In this document: one piece after another, positions 26,475-34,560 of the stretch | How the letters are laid out: the number at the start of each line of letters is the position of its first letter | Numbering within the stretch: position 1 is the first letter of the stretch | DNA from: Microbacterium sp. TNHR37B | Lineage (GTDB): Bacteria > Actinomycetota > Actinomycetes > Actinomycetales > Microbacteriaceae | NCBI RefSeq assembly: GCF_001620065.1 | Contig: NZ_LQGV01000004.1 | Coordinates: 124,001 to 188,000, forward strand | Direction of reading: 5' to 3' | DNA: 64,000 nt | Position numbers and translations under genes: made by a program | The notes under the pieces: generated by a model | What the model was told of the DNA's origin: nothing | Seen by the model: the letters and a program-made list of their open reading frames with translations, nothing else | Database searches by the model: none

Positions 26475-27316
26475 AGCGCCTGCGCATCGAGCACGCGACC
26501 GGGTTCAGCTACGAGGGCGAGGTCGGTGCGTCGTACAACGAGGCGCGCATGCTGCCGAGCTCGACGGACAGTCAGTTCGTACTGAGCTCGCAGCTGGACA
26601 TCGAACCGAACTCGAGCGTCAACCACTACGTCGACTACTTCGGCACGCGGGTCGCGTCGTTCGACGTGCTGGCCGGCCACTCGTCGCTGCGCATCACGGC
26701 GCGCTCCCTCGTGGAGGTGCGTCCGCGGCCGCTGGAGCCCTCCGATCTGGACTGGGACCGCCTGGCCCGGGAGTCCGAACGCCAGATCGCCACCGTCGAG
26801 ATGCGTGGGCAGACCCCGCGGACCGCGCCGCACCCCGAGGTCGCCGAGATCGCGCAGGCGATCGCCGCCGAGCACGACACCCCGGGTGGCGCGGCCCTGG
26901 CCATCGCGCGCGCGATCGGCGACGCCGTCGAGTACATGCCGGGGAGCACCGGGGTCCACTCCACGGCCGCCGACGCGTGGCTCCAGCGCAAGGGCGTGTG
27001 CCAGGACATCACGCACATCACCCTCGGCGCGCTGCGCCACGTGGGGATCCCCGCCCGCTACGTCTCGGGGTATCTGCACCCGCATCCGAACCCCGAGATC
27101 GGCGTCGCGGTGACGGGCGAGTCGCACGCATGGGTGGAGTGGTACGTCGGCGACTGGCAGGGGTATGACCCCACCAATACCGCCGAGATCGGCGACCGGC
27201 ACGTGCTGGTGGGACGCGGGCGCGACTACAACGACGTGCCGCCGCTGCGCGGGGTGTACGCCGGTCCCTTCAAGAGCAACCTCCACGTGGCCGTCACGAT
27301 CACGCGGGAAGCCTGA
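26471..27316 (+). CDS. Transglutaminase-like protease/peptidase family protein
   Basis: A 281-residue protein with an N-terminal beta domain (LRIEHATGFSYEGEV) and a transglutaminase core. The catalytic triad is visible: cysteine in RKGVCQDITHITLGALRHVGIPARYVSGYL, histidine in GESHAWVEWYV and aspartate in YDPTN. Bacterial members of this group are thought to act as peptidases or amidases. It completes the ATP-grasp/alpha-E/transglutaminase cassette; linked amide-bond formation and cleavage on a shared substrate is the working idea in the literature on these families. Confidence 0.92.
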   Translation: MKRLRIEHATGFSYEGEVGASYNEARMLPSSTDSQFVLSSQLDIEPNSSVNHYVDYFGTRVASFDVLAGHSSLRITARSLVEVRPRPLEPSDLDWDRLARESERQIATVEMRGQTPRTAPHPEVAEIAQAIAAEHDTPGGAALAIARAIGDAVEYMPGSTGVHSTAADAWLQRKGVCQDITHITLGALRHVGIPARYVSGYLHPHPNPEIGVAVTGESHAWVEWYVGDWQGYDPTNTAEIGDRHVLVGRGRDYNDVPPLRGVYAGPFKSNLHVAVTITREA

Positions 27317-27335
27317 GGCGGGGCGGGGCCGCGGG

Positions 27336-27536
27336 TCAGGCGGGGGAGTCGTCGGGGTCGAGAGCGGCGATCGTCGCCTCTTCCGCGGCGTTGTCGGCGT
27401 CCAGCTGATCCTCGGTGGTCTCGTCGCCACCGGCGGGCGCCTTGTCCTCCTCCGGCGCATCGCGCTCGGTCGGGGCGTTCTGAACGGGCTGGGCCGGGGC
27501 CGCGGTCTGCGGGTCGTCGGATTCCGGGGTGCTCAT
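27336..27536 (-). CDS. Small acidic hypothetical protein
   Basis: A 66-residue very acidic, Pro/Ala-rich, probably unstructured protein (STPESDDPQTAAPAQP ... LDADNAAEEATIAALDPDDS). I do not recognise a family. It lies between the convergent transglutaminase gene and the nitronate monooxygenase gene. A clear ATG at 27536 with CCTGGCGGC upstream on the minus strand is used. Composition bias alone could create such an open frame, so confidence is moderate. Confidence 0.5.
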   Translation of the reverse strand: MSTPESDDPQTAAPAQPVQNAPTERDAPEEDKAPAGGDETTEDQLDADNAAEEATIAALDPDDSPA

Positions 27537-27619
27537 GCCGCCAGGATAGGGCGGTGTCCGGCGATGGCCGCCGGGGTTGACAACGCCGGGATGGCGGAGG
27601 TCGCCCACGGGACCGCGGT

Positions 27620-28681
27620 TCACTCCGGCAGACCCGCCGCCAGTTCCGCGAAGAGGTCGGACGCCGGGATGTCGCTCGAGAGGGCGGCGGCCTGGCCCGA
27701 CCAGAGCGACTGCAGGTCTCCGTCGCCCCGCCGGTTGGCCTCGGCGCGCAGCGCTCCGACGACCCAGCTCTGGGCGGGGAAGGGCGCGACCTCGCCCGCA
27801 TCCACCGTCTCGAGGAGGCGATTGCGGATCCCGCGCGCCCAGCGTCCCGTGGCAGCGCGGGTGAGCACGGTGTCCTCCGCCGAGATGCGAGCGAGGGCGG
27901 CGCGATGGGCAGGGCTCGCGGCCGACTCGGGGGTGCGCAGGAACGCGGTCCCCACCTGGACTCCGGCGGCACCGAGGGCGAAGGCGGCGGCGACCCCGCG
28001 GCGGTCGGCGATGCCGCCGGCGGCGATCACGGGGATGTCGACGGCGTCGACCACCTGCGGGACGAGGGCGACCGTGCCGACGAGCGAGTCCTCGGCCGGT
28101 CGCAGGAAGCTGATGCGGTGTCCGCCCGCTTCGGCGCCGCTCGCGACCACCGCGTCGGCCCCCGCGGCGGCAACGGTGCGGGCCTCGGCGACCGTCGTCG
28201 CCCCCGCGATCACGCGGATGCCGCGGGAACGGAGGCGCTCCATCGTGTCGGGGTCGGGCATCCCGAAGATGACGCTGAGGACGGCGGGACGGGCATCGAG
28301 GACCGCCTCGAGCTGCTCTTCGACATCGACGAGGTAACGCTCAGGCGTCCCTATCGGGGCCGGGATCCCGAGGGCGTCGTACAGGGGCGCGGCCGTCCGG
28401 AGCGCGGCGGAGGCGTCGACCTCTCCGGGAGCGACCTCGGTGCCGGTGGGCATCCACAGGTTGAGGGCGAAGGGTCGGTCGGTCGCGGCCCGGATGTGCG
28501 CGGCCGTCTCGATGATCCGCTCGCCGTCGTAGCCGTACAGTCCGTACGATCCCAGCCCGCCGGCATCGCTGACGGCGGCCGTCAGTGCGACCGAGGACAT
28601 CCCGCCGAAGGGACCGAGCACGATCGGCGTCTGGATGCCGAGCAGCTCCGGGAGCGTCCGGCGGTCAGCGGGAGCGGGCAT
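27620..28681 (-). CDS. Nitronate monooxygenase (2-nitropropane dioxygenase family)
   Basis: A 353-residue FMN-binding TIM-barrel enzyme. Visible elements are LLGIQTPIVLGPFGG, a glycine-rich ALTAAVSDAGGLGSYG, VIAGATTVAEARTVAAAGADAVVASGAEAGGHRIS with the catalytic histidine region, and DIPVIAAGGIADRRGVAAAFALGAAGVQVGTAFL. Such enzymes detoxify alkyl nitronates such as propionate-3-nitronate. The start at 28681 lies 17 bp inside the end of the MFS gene, so it is the third gene of a marR-MFS-nmo operon. Confidence 0.9.
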   Translation of the reverse strand: MPAPADRRTLPELLGIQTPIVLGPFGGMSSVALTAAVSDAGGLGSYGLYGYDGERIIETAAHIRAATDRPFALNLWMPTGTEVAPGEVDASAALRTAAPLYDALGIPAPIGTPERYLVDVEEQLEAVLDARPAVLSVIFGMPDPDTMERLRSRGIRVIAGATTVAEARTVAAAGADAVVASGAEAGGHRISFLRPAEDSLVGTVALVPQVVDAVDIPVIAAGGIADRRGVAAAFALGAAGVQVGTAFLRTPESAASPAHRAALARISAEDTVLTRAATGRWARGIRNRLLETVDAGEVAPFPAQSWVVGALRAEANRRGDGDLQSLWSGQAAALSSDIPASDLFAELAAGLPE

Positions 28682-30068
28682 GGCGGCGATCCGTCCGAGC
28701 GACGTCGGGAGAGGTGCGGCGGCGCTCCACAACGTCGCCGGGGCGGGCAGGGTCGGGGAGCCGGATGGGGGTCGTGGCCGCCACCTCGTCGCTGAACTCC
28801 TCCGGGGCCACGACGGCGATGGGCCGGGTCTCCTCGATCGTCAACGCGAAGCGGCGGGACTCGTTCCGGTGCAGGCGGCCCGAGATGAGGAGCCAGCCGA
28901 ATCCGATGGCGAAGGCGACGAGAGCCGCGGCCGCGCCGACGAGGATCGCGATGCGCGGTCCGAACTCGGCCGCCACCCATCCCACGATGGGGGCGCCGAG
29001 CGGCGTGCCGCCCATGAGGATCGCCATGTAGAGCGCCAACACCCGCCCGCGCAGGGCCGGGTCGGTGGTCGTCTGCACGTAGCCGTTGGCGGTGGTGAGC
29101 GTGGTGACCACGGCGAACCCGGTGACCATGAGGGTCGCCGCATAGAGCCAGTAGGTCGGCATGAACGCGGAGACGGTGGCGGCGACCGCGAACAGGCCGG
29201 TTCCGAGGATCACCATGCGGATCCGGGCCCGGTCGCGGCGCGCGGCCATGAGTGCGCCGGCGAGCGAACCGATCGCGAGGATCGAGCTGAGGAGTCCGTA
29301 TCCGTCCGCCTCCTGCCCGAACTCCAGCGCCATCGTCGACGCGAAGATCGGGAAGTTCATCCCGAACGCTCCGAGGAGGAACACCATCACGAAGGCCACG
29401 AGCAGGTCGGGGCGCCCCGCGACGTAGCGGAACCCGTCGGCCAGTCGCGCGGCACCGGGTGCGGAGGCGCGGGGGACGAGCTGGTCGGTGCGGATGAGGC
29501 CGAGGGCCACGATCATCGCGAGGAAGGTCACGGCGTTGACGAGGAAGACCCATCCCGTGCCGATCGCGACGATGACGATCCCGGCGACGGCCGGCCCGAT
29601 CATGCGGGCACCGTTGAACGAGGCGGCGTTGAGGGCGACGGCGTTCGAGGCGTTCTCGCGTGAGACGAGGTCGGAGACGAACGCCTGACGCGCAGGATTG
29701 TCGAACGCGGCGACCACTCCGAGCGCCAGCGCGAAGGTGTACATGAGCGGCAGCGTCATGAGGCCGAGGAGCAGGAGCACGCCGATCGCGGCGCCGAGGA
29801 GGAGCAGCAGGCTCTGGGTGAGCATCAGCAGCCGGCGGCGCTCGAAGCGATCGGCGACCCACCCGGTCACGCTCACGAGGAGGAGCGGCGGGGCGAACTG
29901 CAGCGCCATGGTCACGCCCATCGCGGCGGCGTCGTTGTCGGTCAGCTCCGTGAGCACGACCCAGCTCAGCGCCGTCGCCTGCATCCACGCGCCGACGTTC
30001 GACACGAGCGCACCGATGAACCACACGCGGTAGTTGAAGACGGAGAAGGAGCGGAACATGGCGCTCAT
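28665..30068 (-). CDS. MFS transporter (MFS_3 / EntS-like)
   Basis: A 467-residue transporter with about twelve membrane segments. The start FRSFSVFNYRVWFIGALVSNVGAWMQATALSWVVL and GWVADRFERRRLLML (loop 2-3 motif) match the MFS_3 group of drug and siderophore exporters. The C-terminal 60 residues are a polar tail. It follows the MarR gene (4-bp overlap) and precedes the nitronate monooxygenase; the MarR protein probably represses the set. Substrate unknown. Confidence 0.9.
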   Translation of the reverse strand: MSAMFRSFSVFNYRVWFIGALVSNVGAWMQATALSWVVLTELTDNDAAAMGVTMALQFAPPLLLVSVTGWVADRFERRRLLMLTQSLLLLLGAAIGVLLLLGLMTLPLMYTFALALGVVAAFDNPARQAFVSDLVSRENASNAVALNAASFNGARMIGPAVAGIVIVAIGTGWVFLVNAVTFLAMIVALGLIRTDQLVPRASAPGAARLADGFRYVAGRPDLLVAFVMVFLLGAFGMNFPIFASTMALEFGQEADGYGLLSSILAIGSLAGALMAARRDRARIRMVILGTGLFAVAATVSAFMPTYWLYAATLMVTGFAVVTTLTTANGYVQTTTDPALRGRVLALYMAILMGGTPLGAPIVGWVAAEFGPRIAILVGAAAALVAFAIGFGWLLISGRLHRNESRRFALTIEETRPIAVVAPEEFSDEVAATTPIRLPDPARPGDVVERRRTSPDVARTDRRHARSR

Positions 30069-30514
30069 CGGTCGGCCACCTTCCGCATGATCTCGGCCGC
30101 CGCGGAGAGGGTGACGCGCTCGGCGTCGGTGAGCTCGTCGAGCGAATGCTCCAACCAGGAGTCGCGTCGGCGGGTCGTCTCCTCCACGACGGCGAGGCCG
30201 TCAGGGGTCAAGGCGATCCGCACCTTGCGGCGGTCGTCGTCGGCGGCCGTGCGCGTGAGGTATCCCGACTCCTCCAGGCAGTTCACGGTCCGGTTCATCG
30301 ACGGCGCCGACACCCGCTCGCGCTCGGCGAGCTCGCTGAGCGTGTGCGGACCGTGCACCTTGAGCGCCGCGAGCACGGCGAACTGGCCGTCGCTCATGCT
30401 GTCGATCGCCCGCTGCGAACGCAGTCGGCGCGCGAGGCGGAAGGTGGCCATCCGGAAGTCGGAGGCGAGGGCGTGGTGGACGGTGGGATCGGGGGAGGTG
30501 TCTGTCGAGCTCAT
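30065..30514 (-). CDS. MarR family transcriptional regulator
   Basis: A 149-residue winged-helix protein: SDGQFAVLAALKVHGPHTLSELAERERVSAPSMNRTVNCLEESGYLTRTAADDDRRKVRIALTPDG carries the recognition helix and wing of MarR. Its stop overlaps the MFS start, and its promoter region has a dyad (30523-30548), a normal arrangement for a repressor that controls itself and a linked efflux pump. Start ATG at 30514. Confidence 0.92.
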   Translation of the reverse strand: MSSTDTSPDPTVHHALASDFRMATFRLARRLRSQRAIDSMSDGQFAVLAALKVHGPHTLSELAERERVSAPSMNRTVNCLEESGYLTRTAADDDRRKVRIALTPDGLAVVEETTRRRDSWLEHSLDELTDAERVTLSAAAEIMRKVADR

Positions 30515-30522
30515 GCAATTAC

Positions 30523-30548
30523 TTAGCATAGCTCATTAGTCTTGCTAA
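30523..30548. promoter_or_regulatory. Dyad in the promoter of the marR-MFS operon
   Basis: TTAGCA (30523-30528) and TGCTAA (30543-30548) are reverse complements 14 bp apart, in the only AT-rich stretch of the region. AATTAC occurs on both outer sides as a direct repeat. It begins 9 bp before the marR start codon and probably includes promoter elements; a candidate MarR site. Confidence 0.5.
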
Positions 30549-31265
30549 TTACCTGGACGGCGTCCCGTCGTCCGGTGCCGCGGATCGGGCGCCCGGCGGC
30601 GTGGGATGAGCCGGGATCCCGAGGAGGTGGAGGAAATCCTCGAACAGGCCCACCATGTCGACCTCGTCCGGGTCCAGCAGCCATTGCAGCTGCAGGCCGT
30701 CCATCATGGCGGTGACGAGCTGGCCGACCCGGCGCGGGTCGAGGTCGGTGCGCAGGTCGCCGTCCTCCTGCAGCCGGCGGAACGCGGCGTCGTCCTGATG
30801 CCGCAGATGCTGATATCGCTCGCGGAACGAGTCGTGGGCGGGATGCTGCGGATCGGTCGCCTCGGCGGAGAGGACGACGTGCAGGGCCACCAGCCCGGGG
30901 GAGTCGGCGTTGCGGGCTACCTGCTCGCGCATGGTGTCGACGAATGACGTGCCCGCAGACTCCGACTCCTCACGACGCACCCGATCGCGTTCGTCGCGCT
31001 CGGCGATCGTGGCGGCCAGGAGCGCGGTCTTGGAGCCGAAGTGGTGGAGCAGACCCGCGTCGGAGATGCCGACCCGGCGCGCGACCTCGCGGACGGACGT
31101 GCCGCGGTAGCCCTGCTCGCCGAACACCTCGACGGCCGTGGAGAGGATCCGTTCGCGTCGCGCGTCGCCCCGGACTCGCCGCAGGTCGGGGCGGGGGGTG
31201 GAGGTTGGCGCCGCGTCTGCGGAGTTCGTCGGTGTCGCGTCGGTCCGTGGGCGATCGTCGGCCAT
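30549..31265 (-). CDS. TetR family transcriptional regulator of the adjacent sugar transporter
   Basis: A 238-residue TetR protein with a 30-residue polar N-terminal extension, then DARRERILSTAVEVFGEQGYRGTSVREVARRVGISDAGLLHHFGSKTALLAATI (helix-turn-helix). The C-terminal ligand domain ends in GQLVTAMMDGLQLQWLLDPDEVDMVGLFEDFL. It is divergent from an ABC transporter/GH1 operon, with a strong 32-bp operator between them. Using TetR instead of LacI for a beta-glucoside operon is typical of several actinobacteria. Confidence 0.92.
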   Translation of the reverse strand: MADDRPRTDATPTNSADAAPTSTPRPDLRRVRGDARRERILSTAVEVFGEQGYRGTSVREVARRVGISDAGLLHHFGSKTALLAATIAERDERDRVRREESESAGTSFVDTMREQVARNADSPGLVALHVVLSAEATDPQHPAHDSFRERYQHLRHQDDAAFRRLQEDGDLRTDLDPRRVGQLVTAMMDGLQLQWLLDPDEVDMVGLFEDFLHLLGIPAHPTPPGARSAAPDDGTPSR

Positions 31266-31307
31266 GGCTGTCTCCCTTGCGCGTGCTGGCGTGCTCAGTC
31301 TATGGTG

Positions 31308-31339
31308 AACAAACTAAGCGAGCAGTCGCTAGGTTTGTT
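31308..31339. promoter_or_regulatory. Large TetR-type operator between tetR and the sugar ABC operon
   Basis: AACAAACTAAGCGA (31308-31321) and TCGCTAGGTTTGTT (31326-31339) are inverted repeats with 12 of 14 positions paired around GCAG. It lies 43 bp before the TetR start and 56 bp before the binding-protein start. The regulator next to it is the obvious candidate to bind. Confidence 0.8.
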
Positions 31340-31394
31340 TGGATCACCGTCGAGGGCTCATGACGCCGCCCTCGATCTCGATGAGGAGGACTCC

Positions 31395-32684
31395 ATGAAG
31401 AAGACACGCAGGGTGGTCGCGCTCGGAGCGCTCGGCATGGTCGGGGTGCTCGCGCTCGCCGGCTGCGGTCGCGCCGACGACGCCCCCACCGGTTCCGATG
31501 CCCCGTCGGCTCAGGCGCTGGATGACGGCCCCGCCACCGGCGAGATCACGATCTGGGCGATGGGTGAGGAGGGGGAGAACCTCGGCGACTTCTCCGAGTC
31601 CTTCACCAAGGCCAACCCCGACGCCAAGATCACGGTGACGACAATCCCGTGGGCGGACGTCATGACGAAGTACCAGACCGCGGTGGCGGCCGGCACCGTC
31701 CCCGACGCGATCATGATCGGGTCGTCGCTCCTGCCCTCGATGGTCGCGGCGGGGGGACTCGCGCCCGTCCCCGACGGCGTGGTCGATGAGTCCACCCTCA
31801 ACCCGACCGCCGCGGAGTCGACTCAGGTGGACGGCGCGTCCTACGCCGTCCCGTGGTACGTGGAGACCCGCGTGCTCTACTACCGAAGCGACCTGGCGGA
31901 GAAGGCGGGCCTGTCGGCACCCACGTCGTGGGAGGAGCTCACCGACTTCGCGAAGGGCTTCACCGACGCGGGGGCCGCGCACGGCATCCAATTGCCGATG
32001 GGCGACGCGGAGGACTCCACGCAGGTGATCCTGCCCTTCTACGCCCAGGCCGGCGGCGAGGTGCTCAACAGCGCCGGAGATGCCTACGCATGGGACCACG
32101 ACGCGCTCGTCTCGGCGCTCGAGTACTACGCGTCGTTCTTCACCGACGGCCTCGCGCCGCTCTCCGGCTACGGCGACTCGCAGACCGCCGCGTTCACCGA
32201 CGGATCCAACCCCGCTTTCATCTCGGGGCCGTGGATGGTGTCGGTGCTGGCCGACATGAAGGACGCCGACTGGGTCGCCCAGAACGTCGCGACGGTCCCG
32301 GTGCCCGCCGGCGCCGCCAACAACGACTCGTACCTCGGCGGCGGCCACCTCGGCGTCTTCGCCGACGCGAAGAACGCCGACGGCGCGTGGAAGTTCATCA
32401 AATGGCTCTCGCAGGCCGACACGCAGAAGGCGTGGTTCGACCTCACGAGCGACCTCCCGGCGGTCACCTCCGTGCTCGACGCCGAGCCGTACACCTCCGA
32501 TGCGCGCATCTCCGTGCTGAACGACCAGTTGGAGAACACGGTCGCCCCGCCGTCCGTGCCCAGCTGGGACGAGATGTCGGCCTTCATCGAGACCGAGGCC
32601 GAGAAGGTCGCCAACGGCTCGAGCGCCGACGCCGCTGCCTCCGCCATCGAGGCGAAGGCCGAGTCTCTCGGGACGGGCTGGTAA
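31395..32684 (+). CDS. Sugar ABC transporter substrate-binding lipoprotein
   Basis: A 429-residue family-1 extracellular binding protein. It has a lipoprotein signal (RRVVALGALGMVGVLALAGCGR, lipobox LAGC) and then GEITIWAMGEEGENL, IPWADVMTKYQTAVAAGTVPDAIMIG and SWEELTDFAKGF, the usual family pattern. It captures a sugar at the membrane for the two permeases that follow. The GH1 gene at the operon end suggests beta-glucosides such as cellobiose. ATG at 31395 follows GAGGA. Confidence 0.93.
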   Translation: MKKTRRVVALGALGMVGVLALAGCGRADDAPTGSDAPSAQALDDGPATGEITIWAMGEEGENLGDFSESFTKANPDAKITVTTIPWADVMTKYQTAVAAGTVPDAIMIGSSLLPSMVAAGGLAPVPDGVVDESTLNPTAAESTQVDGASYAVPWYVETRVLYYRSDLAEKAGLSAPTSWEELTDFAKGFTDAGAAHGIQLPMGDAEDSTQVILPFYAQAGGEVLNSAGDAYAWDHDALVSALEYYASFFTDGLAPLSGYGDSQTAAFTDGSNPAFISGPWMVSVLADMKDADWVAQNVATVPVPAGAANNDSYLGGGHLGVFADAKNADGAWKFIKWLSQADTQKAWFDLTSDLPAVTSVLDAEPYTSDARISVLNDQLENTVAPPSVPSWDEMSAFIETEAEKVANGSSADAAASAIEAKAESLGTGW

Positions 32685-32686
32685 TC

Positions 32687-33655
32687 ATGTCGGTGGCCAC
32701 CGCGGGGCGTTCGGCAGGTGCCGGACGCCCCGCCGGGGACCGCTCTCCGGGCTCCCGCGCGCGGGGCGGGATGGCGGGCCAGCGACGCCGCACGGCGATC
32801 GTCGCGTGGGTGTTCGCCCTCCCGTTCCTCGTGATCTTCGCGGTGTTCATGCTCGGGCCGCTCCTCGGCTCGTTCGCGATGTCGTTCACCGACCTCGGGG
32901 TGCGGGACCTGCGCTCTCCGTTCGCGGTGAACTTCATCGCTTTCGACAACTTCGCCGCGCTCTTCCAGGACGAGCTGTTCCTCAAGTCCATCCTCAACAC
33001 CTTCTTCTTCGTCGGTGTCGGCATCCCGCTGACGATGGCCCTCGGGCTCCTGCTGGCCGTGGCGCTCAACTCCGGCATCGAGCGCTTCCGCGGTGTCTTT
33101 CGCGTGGGCTTCTACACCCCCGTGGTCACCTCGATCGTCGCGGTCGCGGTGGTGTGGCGGTTCATCCTGCAGGATTCGGGGCTGCTGAACACCGTGCTGT
33201 CCTGGGTGGGCATCAACGGTCCGGACTGGCTCAACGATCCCGTGTGGGCGATGCCGTCGATCATCGCGATGGGGGCCTGGCGGAACATGGGCACGCTCAT
33301 GATCATCTTCCTCGCCGGGCTGCAGGCGATCCCTCGCGACGTCTACGAGGCGGCCGAGGTCGATGGCGCAGGCGCCTGGCGCCGCTTCACCGGGATGACG
33401 CTGCCGCTCATGCGGCCGACGCTGCTGCTCGGTGCCGTGCTGCTCTCGGTCGGCTTCCTGCAGGTATTCGAGGAGCCGTTCGTGATGACCCAGGGGGGTC
33501 CCCTGAACTCCACCCTGACCATCAGCTACTACGTCTACAACCAGTTCGGCTACGGCGACTACTCGCTGGCCTCGGCCGCCGCCTATGTGCTGTTCGCGTT
33601 CATCGCGGCGCTCTCGGCCGTGCAGTTCCGTCTGCTGCGATCGAAGGACACCTGA
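32687..33655 (+). CDS. Sugar ABC transporter permease (MalF type)
   Basis: A 322-residue membrane protein with a 35-residue polar N terminus and about six membrane segments. The cytoplasmic EAA loop is PRDVYEAAEVDGAGAWRRFTGMTLPLMRP, which contacts the ATPase. It starts 2 nt after the binding-protein stop. It pairs with the next permease. Confidence 0.93.
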   Translation: MSVATAGRSAGAGRPAGDRSPGSRARGGMAGQRRRTAIVAWVFALPFLVIFAVFMLGPLLGSFAMSFTDLGVRDLRSPFAVNFIAFDNFAALFQDELFLKSILNTFFFVGVGIPLTMALGLLLAVALNSGIERFRGVFRVGFYTPVVTSIVAVAVVWRFILQDSGLLNTVLSWVGINGPDWLNDPVWAMPSIIAMGAWRNMGTLMIIFLAGLQAIPRDVYEAAEVDGAGAWRRFTGMTLPLMRPTLLLGAVLLSVGFLQVFEEPFVMTQGGPLNSTLTISYYVYNQFGYGDYSLASAAAYVLFAFIAALSAVQFRLLRSKDT

Positions 33656-33656
33656 C

Positions 33657-34541
33657 ATGGCCACGATCACCCCGCCCGTCACGCCCGCCCGCGTCGATGC
33701 CCGTCCGTCGCGTCGTCGCCGACCCGTCTCGTGGTCGCGCGGTGCGACCTATCTCGCGCTGACGATCGGGCTCATCCTCACCCTCATGCCGTTCCTCTGG
33801 ATGCTGCTCGGCAGTGTCAAGACGCAGGGCGAGCTGCTGCAGCGGCCCATCACGTGGTGGCCCGAACAGGCGACGCTGGACAACTACTCGCGCTGGCTCA
33901 CACAGCTCGACTACGGACAGTTCCTCCTGAACTCGGTCGTCGTCGCTCTCGTGGTCGTCGCGGGCAACATCGTGTTCTGCTCGATGGTCGCCTACGCGCT
34001 CGCCAAGCTCGAGTTCCCCGGCAAGAAGGTGCTGTTCGCCCTCGTGCTCCTGACCCTCATGGTGCCCGGCGTCGTCACGCTCGTGCCGATGTTCGTCCTC
34101 GTCGCGAACATGGGGCTCGTGAACACCTATCCGGCCCTCATCCTGCCGTTCCTGGCGGGCCCGCTCGGCGTCTTCCTCATGCGGCAGTTCATCATGGGCG
34201 TGCCCGATGCCCTGCTCGAGGCGGCGCGGATCGACGGAGCAGGCGAGTTCCGCATCTTCCTCCGCGTGGTGCTGCCGCAGTGCGGTCCGGCGATCGCGAC
34301 GCTTGCAATCCTCACCTTCCTGAGCTCGTGGAACAACTTCCTCTGGCCACTCGTGGTGGCCCAGACCGAGTCGATGTACACCCTTCCGGTGGCCCTCTCG
34401 CTCTACTCCGTGGGGTCCAACGGCACCTACTACGGCCTCCTCATGGCCGGGTCGGTGCTGGTGGTGACCCCCATCCTCATCCTGTTCCTCTTCCTGCAGC
34501 GCTACTTCGTGCAAGGGATCACCATGACCGGGCTCAAGTGA
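33657..34541 (+). CDS. Sugar ABC transporter permease (MalG type)
   Basis: A 294-residue inner-membrane protein with six predicted segments and the EAA loop PDALLEAARIDGAGEFRIFLRVVLPQCGP. It starts one base after the upstream stop. There is no ATPase gene in this operon or anywhere in the window, so a shared MsmK/UgpC-type ATPase encoded elsewhere must energise it. Confidence 0.93.
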   Translation: MATITPPVTPARVDARPSRRRRPVSWSRGATYLALTIGLILTLMPFLWMLLGSVKTQGELLQRPITWWPEQATLDNYSRWLTQLDYGQFLLNSVVVALVVVAGNIVFCSMVAYALAKLEFPGKKVLFALVLLTLMVPGVVTLVPMFVLVANMGLVNTYPALILPFLAGPLGVFLMRQFIMGVPDALLEAARIDGAGEFRIFLRVVLPQCGPAIATLAILTFLSSWNNFLWPLVVAQTESMYTLPVALSLYSVGSNGTYYGLLMAGSVLVVTPILILFLFLQRYFVQGITMTGLK

Positions 34542-34560
34542 GCCCAGACAAGGACGATCG

